A DNA stretch of 64,000 bases from Solobacterium sp. (GTDB taxonomy: Bacteria > Bacillota_I > Bacilli_A > Erysipelotrichales > Erysipelotrichaceae). Shown here piece by piece: positions 27,533 through 36,442 of this stretch; the stretch's first letter is position 1; every line of letters starts with the position of its first letter. A program made the translations under genes and the position numbers. The stretch lies in NCBI GenBank assembly GCA_017510405.1, contig JAFWNG010000020.1, positions 1-64,000 of the forward strand, read 5' to 3'. The notes beneath the pieces are model-generated. The model searched no databases and was not told the origin of the DNA. It saw nothing but the letters and a program-made list of their open reading frames with translations.

Positions 27533-29656
27533 TTATCGTACGAGCACGGTCACGCTCAGAGCGCTGACCTGTACATACGAATTGGATGCGCCGATGGAAT
27601 TGCCGTTCTCGTCAAAGATCACGCGCCATTCCTCGCCGAAGTCAAACGTGCGCGTCTCATTCGTCGGATTGACGATGACGCGGATCACATTCGTCCCGGT
27701 GGACGGATCGGGATAATCGATCTCATAGAAGACGATCCCGTTGTCCTGAACACTCAGTTTCAGGCATTTCTCGATCTCTTCCTTCGTACCGAGACGGAAG
27801 CCGGCAAAGCGCTTGCGCAGGGCAATTGCCTTGCGGGTATATTCCACGATATGGCGGTTGATCGCCGCCCTATCCCAGTCCATCGCATTGATATTGTCAC
27901 CGGCGCGGTAGGAATTGCCGTTGTCGTTCTTCGTGCCGCAGAATTCTTCTCCCGCGTGCAGGAACGGAACACCCTGGGCAACCAGCGTTGCCGCGATCAG
28001 CATCTTCTGCCGCCGCTGCCGTGTTTCCCGGTTCTCATTGCCGCAGCAGAAATGCATCTTATCCCATACCGTCAGGTTATCATGTGTCTCCCAGGCGTTG
28101 ATGCTCTTGCCCGGATCATCGAAGCGGAATGTATACGGTTCGCCCAGCACCGTCGCGGCAAACGCGCTCAGCGCACTGTATGCCTGGGACGTATCGCCGG
28201 TCAGATAGCCGCGGTCATAGCGGTCGTTGTCACCGGTCCTTCCCTTGAGAACATCACGGGAATAGTCGTTGAAATGACCGATGCCCGGCATTTTTGCCTG
28301 GTTGGCGATGCTTGCCTTGCGGCTGCTGTCAAGCTCTGTCGGCATATCCCAGCCTTCGCCGTAGATCATCACGCCCGGTTTCAGCGAACGTGCCTTTTCC
28401 GCCAGCGCGTTCATCGTATCGGTGTCGAGAATTCCCATCAGGTCGAAGCGGAAACCGTCCAGTCCGTATACGCGGATCCATGTCTCCATGACGTACATGA
28501 GATGTTTCCGGGTCATCGGCTGGCAGGAATCCACATCGTTGCCGCAGTAGGAACCGTTGGACAGGAATCCCGACTTGTTGTAGCGGAAATAATAGTACGG
28601 GACAGTCTGGTCATACGAACACATCTCGATGTTGTACATATGATTGAACACGACGTCCACATTGACGCGGATATTGCGGCTGTGGAACGCGGCCACAAGA
28701 CTGCGGAATTCTTTCATGCGTGCATACGGATCATCCGGGTCACTGGAATAGCTTCCTTCCAGACACAGGTAGTGCAGCGGATCGTAGCCCCAGTTGTACG
28801 ACTGGCGCGGACGGTACTCATCCACTGTCGCATAGTCCGATACCGGCTGGAGCTGTACATGCGTCATGCCCAGCGAGGCAAGATACGAAAGCCCGGTCGG
28901 CAGAGAATGCCACGACGTGCCGTCTTCGCACAGCGCATTGAACGTACCGACTTCACGCGTCCCGGTATGCACATGGCTGGTCAGGTCACGGACGTTGCAT
29001 TCATAGATCACGGCGTCGGTCAGCCGGCGGAACGGCGTGGCCGGCATCGGATCCCGGATACTCATGACTTCTTCCAGGTTGATGACCGCGCTTTCTCTGC
29101 CGTTGCCGGTGCAGCTGAGCGCATACGGATCCTGCGCCGCCACGGTAACGCCGTTGCGCGTCACGTAGTACAGATATGTCGCATGCCGCAGGTCGCCTCT
29201 GACCTGTGCCCGCCATACGCCGCGCTCCGTGCGCTTCATGACATGTACGCTCACTTTATCGCCGACACGCACCTGTACGAGGACAGATACCGCGGTCGGA
29301 GCCCACAGGGCAAAGTCCGTATACATGCGGTGGTACGATGCCCCGAGGTCATCTCCCTCATAGTAGAAATCTTTGTTAAAGCGTTCGGTGCGGACGATCA
29401 GGCGCACGATCAAAGGAACTCCGAGTCCGTGTTCCTCAAATACCCGGTAGTCCTCCCCGAATTCCATATCCGCCGGCGCGATCAGGTTGTACCGGATATC
29501 CCGGTCGTGGTCTTCCACGCCCCGGATCGTCAGTTCCCTGCAGTATTTTTTGCCGGTCGTTATGTAGAAACGCTTCGATCTGCCCTCGTAGAAATTCCGA
29601 TTCAGCCAGATCGTGATCGTCCCGTAATCATCCAGATATGCGTACATACTGGCCAT
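27533..29656 (-). CDS. pulA: Type I pullulanase (alpha-1,6-debranching)
   Basis: A 707-residue GH13 enzyme with the type I signature YNWGYDP at 287-293. An N-terminal carbohydrate-binding/CBM48-like region (about 1-205) precedes the GH13 barrel, with GFRFDLMG carrying the nucleophile Asp and YGEGWD the acid/base Glu. No signal peptide is present, so it acts inside the cell on glycogen or imported maltodextrins, complementing GlgP. It lies downstream of glgP beyond a terminator and has a GAGGTGAT site. Confidence 0.93.
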   Translation of the reverse strand: MASMYAYLDDYGTITIWLNRNFYEGRSKRFYITTGKKYCRELTIRGVEDHDRDIRYNLIAPADMEFGEDYRVFEEHGLGVPLIVRLIVRTERFNKDFYYEGDDLGASYHRMYTDFALWAPTAVSVLVQVRVGDKVSVHVMKRTERGVWRAQVRGDLRHATYLYYVTRNGVTVAAQDPYALSCTGNGRESAVINLEEVMSIRDPMPATPFRRLTDAVIYECNVRDLTSHVHTGTREVGTFNALCEDGTSWHSLPTGLSYLASLGMTHVQLQPVSDYATVDEYRPRQSYNWGYDPLHYLCLEGSYSSDPDDPYARMKEFRSLVAAFHSRNIRVNVDVVFNHMYNIEMCSYDQTVPYYYFRYNKSGFLSNGSYCGNDVDSCQPMTRKHLMYVMETWIRVYGLDGFRFDLMGILDTDTMNALAEKARSLKPGVMIYGEGWDMPTELDSSRKASIANQAKMPGIGHFNDYSRDVLKGRTGDNDRYDRGYLTGDTSQAYSALSAFAATVLGEPYTFRFDDPGKSINAWETHDNLTVWDKMHFCCGNENRETRQRRQKMLIAATLVAQGVPFLHAGEEFCGTKNDNGNSYRAGDNINAMDWDRAAINRHIVEYTRKAIALRKRFAGFRLGTKEEIEKCLKLSVQDNGIVFYEIDYPDPSTGTNVIRVIVNPTNETRTFDFGEEWRVIFDENGNSIGASNSYVQVSALSVTVLVR

Positions 29657-29675
29657 AGTCCATCACCTCACGTCC

Positions 29676-29696
29676 AAAAAGCACCGTTTCCGGTGC
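29676..29696 (-). terminator. Terminator of glgB-glgP
   Basis: GCACCG-TTTC-CGGTGC (29681-29696) followed on minus by TTTTT. Confidence 0.75.
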
Positions 29697-29704
29697 TCGT
29701 TTCG

Positions 29705-32110
29705 TTATTTAATGTCTAACGCTTCGACCTTCCAGATCTCTTTGACATATTCTTCAATCGTACGGTCACTGGAGAAGTAGCCGCTCTTCGCAATATTGAT
29801 CAGGCAGCTCTTTGCCCATGCGGAACGGTCCAGATAACGCTGTTCGATCTCGTCCTGTGCTTTCACATATGCGTCAAAGTCAGCAAGGAGGAAGTATTCA
29901 TCGTTCTTCGTCATGATCTCATCATAGATCAGGTGGAAGTCGCTCGGATCATTGCTCCAGACAGGAGTAATTAATGTGTTCATGACCTTGCGGATGCGCT
30001 CATCGCGGTCGTAGTATTCACGCGCGTTGTAGCGGAAACGCAGGGAAGCCAGATCTTCAACGGTATTTCCGAAGATCACGTCGTTGTCGCGGCCTACCAG
30101 ACCGTCGATCTCAACGTTCGCACCGTCCAGCGTACCGATCGTGATCGCACCGTTCATCATGAACTTCATGTTTCCGGTGCCGGAAGCTTCCTTGCCGGCT
30201 GTACTGATCTGTTCGGATACATCTGTACCAGGTACGAGGATCTCGGCCATGGATACATTGTAGTTCGGCAGGAATACGACCTTGATCATATCCTTGACGT
30301 CCGGATCGTTATTGACGACCTTGGCAACACAGTTGATCAGTTTGATGACTTTCTTTGCGAATACGTAGCTGCTCGCTGCTTTTGCGGCAAACAGATAGGT
30401 ATGCGGCACCATCCGGTAGTTCGGATCGCTCTTGATCCGCTGGTACCGGTAGATGATATTCATGACATTCAGCAGCTGTCTCTTATATGCGTGCAGACGC
30501 TTTGCCTGCGTATCGAAGATGGACTCCGGATTGACCTTGACGCCTGTCTTGTCTTCGATGTAGTCCGCCAGCATCCACTTTCTCTGCTGCTTGACCTGCA
30601 GGAATCCTTCCTGGATCTTCGGATCATCCACGTACTTCATGAGCTGTTCGAACGCATGATAGTCCGTGTGGTATGCCGTACCGACATTCTTATCAATGAA
30701 ATGCTTGAGTTCCGGGTTTGCGTAAAGCATCCATCTGCGCGGCGTGATGCCGTTTGTCTTGTTGGAGAAACGCTCCGGGAACAGACGGTAGAAGTCACGG
30801 AACAGGTCATCCTTCAGGATCTGGGAATGGATGCCGGCAACACCGTTAACGGAACGGCTGCAGATGATAGCAAGATTTGCCATGTGCACCTGACCGTCGA
30901 AGATGACGCGTGCTCTCTGAGCGAGTCCCGGATCATCCGGGCAGTGCTCGTGCGCATATGTTACGAAGCGGCGGTCGATCTCTTCGATGATCATGGAGAT
31001 ACGCGGCAGAAGCAGCTGGATGTATTCCAGCGGCCACTTCTCCAGGGCTTCGCTCATAACCGTGTGGTTCGTATAGGACATGACCTGTGTGACGATCTTG
31101 GACGCATCGTCCCACGCATATCCGTATTCATCCATCAGGACACGCATCAGTTCCGGGATCGCCAGTACCGGGTGCGTATCATTCAGCTGAATGGCAACCT
31201 TCTCGCCGAGGTTGTCCAGTGTGTTATAACGCTTCATGTGCGTGCGCAGGATGCTGTTGACGCCGGCGCATACGAAGAAATACTGCTGTTTCAGACGCAG
31301 GTATTTTCCTTTGACAGTGGAGTCATCCGGATAAACGTTCAGACAGATATCATCCACTTCGGACAGATACTTGCGGTATTCGGTTCCCTCCGGTGCCATT
31401 TCTGCCGGTTCTGCCGACCAGAGGCGCAGTGTGTTGACTGTGTGCACGCGGTCGCCGATCATCGGCATATCATACGGAACGGCTACGATATGCTGGGCAT
31501 TTACATGCTTGACATGCATATCGCCTTTTTCGTCATAGCTGACTTCCAGGTTTCCGTAGAATTTGACATCTACAGAGTGCTTCGGCTTGCGGATCTCCCA
31601 CGGGTTGCCGATCTTGAGCCACATATCCGGGATCTCGACCTGTTCACCTTTGTCGTTGATGACCTGTTTAAACAGACCATAGCGGTAACGGATGCAGTTT
31701 CCGTTTACCGGATATCCCATAGACGCAGCGGAATCCATGAAGCAGGCCGCCAGTCTTCCCAGACCTCCGTTTCCGAGTCCCGGGTCTTCCTCAAGTTCTT
31801 CCAGTTCCTTCAGTTCAATGCCGAGGTCTTTCAGACCTTCTTCGACCATATCGTAAATTCCGAGGTTCTTCAGGTTTGTCTTCAGCATCCGTCCGAGCAG
31901 GAATTCCATGGAGAAATAATATACATGCTTTGCGCTGTCACGGTCTGCTGTAACTTTTGCATCTTTCCAGTATACCGATGCATAGTCACGCACCATGTTT
32001 CCCAGTGTCATATACTTTTCTGTTGGGTGAGTATCCTTGACATCACACCCGTAAGACTCTACCAGTCTCTGGGTGAAATCCCTTTTGAACTCCATTTTGT
32101 TTTTAAACAT
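29705..32110 (-). CDS. glgP: Glycogen/maltodextrin phosphorylase
   Basis: An 801-residue GT35 phosphorylase that releases glucose-1-phosphate from alpha-1,4-glucan. It has the PLP-site sequence EASGTGNMKFMMNGA and the GLGNGGLGRLAACF segment, and is of standard length. It starts 28 bp after glgB, consistent with co-transcription, giving paired synthesis and breakdown enzymes in one unit. Confidence 0.97.
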   Translation of the reverse strand: MFKNKMEFKRDFTQRLVESYGCDVKDTHPTEKYMTLGNMVRDYASVYWKDAKVTADRDSAKHVYYFSMEFLLGRMLKTNLKNLGIYDMVEEGLKDLGIELKELEELEEDPGLGNGGLGRLAACFMDSAASMGYPVNGNCIRYRYGLFKQVINDKGEQVEIPDMWLKIGNPWEIRKPKHSVDVKFYGNLEVSYDEKGDMHVKHVNAQHIVAVPYDMPMIGDRVHTVNTLRLWSAEPAEMAPEGTEYRKYLSEVDDICLNVYPDDSTVKGKYLRLKQQYFFVCAGVNSILRTHMKRYNTLDNLGEKVAIQLNDTHPVLAIPELMRVLMDEYGYAWDDASKIVTQVMSYTNHTVMSEALEKWPLEYIQLLLPRISMIIEEIDRRFVTYAHEHCPDDPGLAQRARVIFDGQVHMANLAIICSRSVNGVAGIHSQILKDDLFRDFYRLFPERFSNKTNGITPRRWMLYANPELKHFIDKNVGTAYHTDYHAFEQLMKYVDDPKIQEGFLQVKQQRKWMLADYIEDKTGVKVNPESIFDTQAKRLHAYKRQLLNVMNIIYRYQRIKSDPNYRMVPHTYLFAAKAASSYVFAKKVIKLINCVAKVVNNDPDVKDMIKVVFLPNYNVSMAEILVPGTDVSEQISTAGKEASGTGNMKFMMNGAITIGTLDGANVEIDGLVGRDNDVIFGNTVEDLASLRFRYNAREYYDRDERIRKVMNTLITPVWSNDPSDFHLIYDEIMTKNDEYFLLADFDAYVKAQDEIEQRYLDRSAWAKSCLINIAKSGYFSSDRTIEEYVKEIWKVEALDIK

Positions 32111-32138
32111 AAAGCCTCCGTTCTCTTAAAAATTCTCT

Positions 32139-34001
32139 TTACAGCTTTTTCCGGGTCGACGGTTTACGTTTGGATGTGCGAAACCAGATCGCCGCGAACG
32201 GGGCGATCCGTATCGTAATGTAATGCGCGAACTTTGCGTTCTGCAGTTCATTCGGTTTCGAGCGGACAGGTTCAAAATTGCACATATTGCACCCGTCGTA
32301 AATATCTTTCTCCGAATTCAGGATCTCTGTATATTTTCCTGCCTGCGGAACTCCGATGCCGTAGTTCTCATACGATGCCGGCGTCATATTCAGCACGCAT
32401 ACGATAATTTCTTTTTCATCCTCGCGATAGTACGTAAAAATACTCTGCTGGGAATTATCTGCATCGATCCAGCAGAAACCGCGATTGTCATAATCATATT
32501 TGTAAAGTGCCGAATGTGCAAGGTAGATTTTATTCAGATCAGTATAATATCGCAGAAAACTGTCATGACGCGGGTACTGGAGAAGGAACCAGTCCAGCTC
32601 TTTTTTCTCGTCAAACTCACGGAATGTGGCAATTTCATTGCCCATGAAGTTCAATTTCTTGCCCGGATGCGAGAACATGTATGCATATAAATTCCTTGCC
32701 TGGGAGAACTTCCGGTCATAGTCTCCCCACATGCGGTCGACGAGCGTCCTCTTCCCGTGCACGTTTTCATCATGGCTGATCGGCAGAAGGAATCTCTCGC
32801 TGTAGAAGTAAGCCATGGAGAAAGTCATTTTGTTGTGATCCCAGATCCGGTAGATCGGATCGGTCTCATAGTATTTGATCGTATCGTTCATCCAGCCAAG
32901 GTCCCATTTGTAGTCGAAGCCCAGGCCGCCGTCCAGCGTGGACCATGTGACTTTCGGATAATCCGAGGAATCTTCGGCGATGAGCATGACACTGGGGTAT
33001 TCTCTGCCCAGGTAGTAATTCATGCGCTTCATGAAGGAGATCGATCCTTCGTTCGTGCCGCGGTCCCGGTTGCCGCCCCAGTAGATCAGGTTGGATACCG
33101 CGTCGATCCGGATGCCGTCCATGTGGTAGACATCGCACCAGAAGGAAGCCGCGCTCATGAGGAAAGAACGCACTTCTTCATTCCACAGATCGAAATTCAT
33201 CGTTCCCCACTGGGATTCCGCATCGTTCGGATTCTTGTATTCATACAGCGGCTCACCGTCAAAATACCGCAGTCCGAACGCATCTTTGACAAAGTGCACC
33301 GGCACCATGTCCATGATCACGCCGATGCCCTCTTTGTGGCAGGCATTGACAAATGCGGCAAATTCCGTCGGATTTCCGTATCTGCTCGTCACGGAGAAAT
33401 AGCCGCTTGCCTGGTAGCCCCACGATCCGTCAAACGGATATTCATTCAGAGGCATCAGCTCGATATGCGTGAATCCGTGTTCTTTTACATACGGGATCAG
33501 TTCCTTTTCCAGCATCGGATAGCTGTAGGTGTACTCTCCGTTCATCTTCCAGCCGCCGGCATAGACTTCGTAGATGCTGACCGGACGGTCGAAATTTTTC
33601 GTACGCTTCTTCATCCATGCGGCATCCGACCAGCGGATGTGATTCAGATCGTATGTCTTGGACGCTGTCTCCGGACGCGTCTCGCTGTAGAATGCGTAGG
33701 GATCAGACTTATACAGGAGATTTCCCCTGCTGTCTTCGATCCGGTATTTATACGATGCCCATTCCTTTACGCCCGGAATGAATACTGACCACACACCCAT
33801 GAATCCGGTGCGTTCCATATATGCCGGCCGGCTTTCCCAGTCGGTAAAACTGCCGATCACACTGATATTTCTTGCGTGCGGAGCGTAAACGGTAAAACGG
33901 ACGCCTTCGCATCCTTCATATACAAAATGGGCACCGAACATTTCATAGGCATTGATGCAATGCCCCTGATGAAAACTTTCTATGATCTTTTCCTGTTCCA
34001 T
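32139..34001 (-). CDS. glgB: 1,4-alpha-glucan branching enzyme
   Basis: A 620-residue GH13 enzyme introducing alpha-1,6 branches. It has the CBM48-like N-terminal domain (VYAPHARNISVIGSF), the GYFSVTSRYG segment, GIRIDAVSN with the nucleophile Asp, and the LLIAEDSSDYP-type acid region. The start at 34001 follows GGAGG; a frame extending 19 codons further has no site and unrelated residues. It is upstream of glgP. Confidence 0.96.
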   Translation of the reverse strand: MEQEKIIESFHQGHCINAYEMFGAHFVYEGCEGVRFTVYAPHARNISVIGSFTDWESRPAYMERTGFMGVWSVFIPGVKEWASYKYRIEDSRGNLLYKSDPYAFYSETRPETASKTYDLNHIRWSDAAWMKKRTKNFDRPVSIYEVYAGGWKMNGEYTYSYPMLEKELIPYVKEHGFTHIELMPLNEYPFDGSWGYQASGYFSVTSRYGNPTEFAAFVNACHKEGIGVIMDMVPVHFVKDAFGLRYFDGEPLYEYKNPNDAESQWGTMNFDLWNEEVRSFLMSAASFWCDVYHMDGIRIDAVSNLIYWGGNRDRGTNEGSISFMKRMNYYLGREYPSVMLIAEDSSDYPKVTWSTLDGGLGFDYKWDLGWMNDTIKYYETDPIYRIWDHNKMTFSMAYFYSERFLLPISHDENVHGKRTLVDRMWGDYDRKFSQARNLYAYMFSHPGKKLNFMGNEIATFREFDEKKELDWFLLQYPRHDSFLRYYTDLNKIYLAHSALYKYDYDNRGFCWIDADNSQQSIFTYYREDEKEIIVCVLNMTPASYENYGIGVPQAGKYTEILNSEKDIYDGCNMCNFEPVRSKPNELQNAKFAHYITIRIAPFAAIWFRTSKRKPSTRKKL

Positions 34002-34093
34002 ATGTCCTCCATCGCTGTTTTCAAAAAACAATACTAAAAACTGCTCTATCGGTATCATACCATTTTCAGGGCTTTCATTTAACCGCTTTGCGG

Positions 34094-34115
34094 AAAAAAG
34101 CCTGTCTGTACAGGC
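34094..34115 (-). terminator. Second terminator after pgm
   Basis: GCCTGT/ACAGGC hairpin at 34100-34115 followed on minus by TTTTTT. Confidence 0.7.
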
Positions 34116-34144
34116 GATTTTAATAATCTCCGCACAGGCATAAT

Positions 34145-34170
34145 AAAAACCGCATCCTCTGCGGATGCGG
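34145..34170 (-). terminator. First terminator after pgm
   Basis: CCGCATCC/GGATGCGG hairpin at 34150-34170 followed on minus by TTTTTA, just after the pgm stop. Confidence 0.85.
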
Positions 34171-34189
34171 CTGTATAAGCTTCAGGAAC

Positions 34190-35872
34190 TCAGGAGAGGA
34201 TCGGCTTGAGTGCTGCCGCAAGAGCGTCTTTCTTCGCTTCTGCTTCAGCCAGATCCTTACCGGATGTTGTGAAGTATGTCTTGATCTTCGGTTCTGTTCC
34301 GGACGGACGAACGATCGCTGTGGAGCCGTCTGCCAGATCATAGATCAGAACATTTGCTTTCGGAAGACCTGTCTCTTCCGGTTTCAGATAGTCAGTTGCC
34401 TTGGATACGGCGATGCCGGCGATCTCTTTCGGCGGATCCTTGCGGAGATCTTCCATGATGCCTTTCATCTTATCCATACCGGACAGACCCGGGAATTCGA
34501 AGCTGTCGACCTTGTTAAGGAAGCGGCCGTATTCAGCATAGATCTCTTCCAGGCGCTGCTTGATGGAGGAGCCGATGGAACGGTAGTACGCAGCCATTTC
34601 GCAGATCAGCATCGATCCGATGATAGCGTCTTTGTCACGTACATACGGTCCTGCCAGGTAGCCGTAGCTCTCTTCGAAGCCGAAGATGAAGCGGTCAACT
34701 TCACCGTCTGCCTCAAGACGTGCGATCTGGTCGCCGATCCACTTGAAACCGGTCAGTGTGTGACGCATTTCAACGCCGTAGTGCTTGGCAACTGCATCAG
34801 CCAGCGGTGTGGAAACGATGGACATGACAGCTACCGGACGATCCGGCATTGTGCCCTTTTCAATACGTCCTGCACAGATGTAGTCCAGCAGCAGAACGCC
34901 CATTTCGTTACCGGAAACGAGCTCATAGGAGCCGTCCGGACACTTCATGGCGATACCGACACGGTCAGCGTCCGGGTCTGTTGCGAGCATCAGGTCAGCA
35001 CCGACTTCTTTTGCCAGAGCCAGTCCCTTTTCCAGTGCTTCGAAGATCTCCGGGTTCGGATACGGACATGTTGTGAAGTAGCCGTTCGGATATTCCTGTT
35101 CCGGAACGATCGTGATATCCGTGATGCCCATGTCTTTCAGTACGCGTGTTACCGGAACAAGACCTGTTCCGTTCAGCGGGGAGTAAACAAGCTTCAGACC
35201 AGCTGTCTTGCAGAGACCCGGTCTTACCTGTCTTGCTTCGATTGCTTCATACAGAGCTTCTTTGCAGTCGTCGCCGACGAACTTGATCAGTCCCCTTTCA
35301 ACGCCTTCTGCGAAGGACATGAACTTGGCGCCGGTCAGAACGTCTGTCTTCTGGATCGCATCGTATACAACAGCAGCAGCGTCATCTGTCATCTGGCAGC
35401 CATCCGGTCCGTAAGCCTTGAAGCCGTTGTATTTTGCCGGGTTGTGGGATGCTGTCAGCATGATACCCGCGTTGCAGTTGTAGTAGCGTGTAGCGAAGCT
35501 CAGTGCCGGTACCGGCATGAGTTCGTCATACAGACGTACATTGATGCCGTTTGCCGCAAGAACGGAAGCCGCATCTCTTGCGAAGTTCCAGCCTTTGAGA
35601 CGGCTGTCATAGCTGATTGCGACAGTCTGTGTACCGCCCTGTGTCAGTACCCATTCCGCAACACCCTGTGTTGCCTGACGGACGACCCAGATGTTCATCC
35701 GGTTCGTACCTGCGCCCAGTGTTCCTCTTAAGCCGGCTGTACCAAACTGAAGGGATACTGCAAAACGCTCTTTGATCGCGTTGTCATCGTCAGCGATCTT
35801 CTGGAGTTCTGTGTTCAGATCTACATCGAGCAGATCTGCTTCCATCCATCTTTTATACTCATCGAGATACAT
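34190..35872 (-). CDS. pgm: Phosphoglucomutase / phosphomannomutase (alpha-D-phosphohexomutase)
   Basis: A 560-residue alpha-D-phosphohexomutase interconverting glucose-6-phosphate and glucose-1-phosphate. It has the phosphoserine loop TASHNP, the metal loop DPDADRVG, the sugar-binding GFEESYGYL and the phosphate-binding RPSGTEPKIKTY. It supplies or removes glucose-1-phosphate for GlgC, GlgP and GalT. The nearest purine-rich site (GGAAAGGA) is about 15 nt from the ATG, unusually far, with a TATAAT-like stretch between. Two tandem terminators follow. Confidence 0.95.
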   Translation of the reverse strand: MYLDEYKRWMEADLLDVDLNTELQKIADDDNAIKERFAVSLQFGTAGLRGTLGAGTNRMNIWVVRQATQGVAEWVLTQGGTQTVAISYDSRLKGWNFARDAASVLAANGINVRLYDELMPVPALSFATRYYNCNAGIMLTASHNPAKYNGFKAYGPDGCQMTDDAAAVVYDAIQKTDVLTGAKFMSFAEGVERGLIKFVGDDCKEALYEAIEARQVRPGLCKTAGLKLVYSPLNGTGLVPVTRVLKDMGITDITIVPEQEYPNGYFTTCPYPNPEIFEALEKGLALAKEVGADLMLATDPDADRVGIAMKCPDGSYELVSGNEMGVLLLDYICAGRIEKGTMPDRPVAVMSIVSTPLADAVAKHYGVEMRHTLTGFKWIGDQIARLEADGEVDRFIFGFEESYGYLAGPYVRDKDAIIGSMLICEMAAYYRSIGSSIKQRLEEIYAEYGRFLNKVDSFEFPGLSGMDKMKGIMEDLRKDPPKEIAGIAVSKATDYLKPEETGLPKANVLIYDLADGSTAIVRPSGTEPKIKTYFTTSGKDLAEAEAKKDALAAALKPILS

Positions 35873-35899
35873 AATTATACTTTTTTATCCTTTCCTGTT

Positions 35900-35931
35900 A
35901 AAAAAAGGAGCGATGCAGGAAGCATCACACC
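35900..35931 (-). terminator. Terminator of ptsH
   Basis: GGTGTGATGC-TTCCT-GCATCGCTCC (two mismatches) followed on minus by seven T's (35900-35906). Confidence 0.75.
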
Positions 35932-35954
35932 TCTTTCGATTTCCGTCAATTTAC

Positions 35955-36221
35955 TCAGGCAATTACTTTCTGATCACGAAGTACTTCTTCAATTGTCTTG
36001 ATAGCTTCTTCTTCGTCTTCACCTTCGCAGCTGACTGTGATCTCAGACTGTGTCGGGATGCCGAGAGACATAACGCCCATAATGGACTTCATGTTAACGG
36101 AACGGCCCTTGAAAGAGACCTTGACTTCACTCTTGAATTTGCTGGCTGCGTTGACTGCAACAGTAGCCGGACGTGCATGTAATCCTACCGGATCAACTAC
36201 AGTTACTGATACTTCCTTCAT
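35955..36221 (-). CDS. ptsH: Phosphocarrier protein HPr
   Basis: An 88-residue PTS phosphocarrier with His15 in GLHARPA (phosphorylated by enzyme I) and Ser46 in NMKSIMGV (HprK/P target in Firmicutes). Ser46-P HPr is the co-repressor of CcpA, which ties this gene to the cre-like sites at glgC and ptsH. ptsI is not adjacent, so ptsH is monocistronic. AGGAGG site before ATG. Confidence 0.97.
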   Translation of the reverse strand: MKEVSVTVVDPVGLHARPATVAVNAASKFKSEVKVSFKGRSVNMKSIMGVMSLGIPTQSEITVSCEGEDEEEAIKTIEEVLRDQKVIA

Positions 36222-36248
36222 TATAAATCCTCCTATTTGTCTAAGGCT

Positions 36249-36286
36249 ATTTTACCCTAAGTATTTTCATTCTACAAGCGCTTACA
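36249..36286 (-). promoter_or_regulatory. Promoter of ptsH with cre-like site
   Basis: Minus-strand -35 TTGTAG (36272-36277) and -10 TAAAAT (36249-36254), 17 bp apart. On minus, TGTAAGCGCTTGTA (36273-36286) matches 12 of 14 positions of the CcpA cre consensus and overlaps the -35. Confidence 0.6.
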
Positions 36287-36382
36287 TTTTTTATTTTGGC
36301 TTCTGTGTTCTTAATTTATTCCGGCAATGTTATATATGCGTCATTCCCCGGTCATGACACCGCTGTTCTTTTCCCGGCAGGC

Positions 36383-36407
36383 ACATACCGGACATTTGCC
36401 GGTATGT
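36383..36407. promoter_or_regulatory. Perfect 9-bp inverted repeat ahead of the C69 dipeptidase gene
   Basis: ACATACCGG (36383-36391) and CCGGTATGT (36399-36407) with a 7-bp loop, ending just before a -10-like TATCCT. There is no T-run, so an operator is more likely than a terminator. Confidence 0.5.
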
Positions 36408-36442
36408 TCTGCTATCCTGTAGAAAGCGGAGGATAAGAATAT

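Noticed and set aside
27851-29719. A 622-residue plus-strand frame opposite pulA
   Set aside because: Composition is of a shadow frame; pulA on minus carries all catalytic motifs.
35874-35879. Leaderless promoter for pgm
   Set aside because: TATAAT lies only 1 nt before the ATG, so the predicted start would fall inside the gene.
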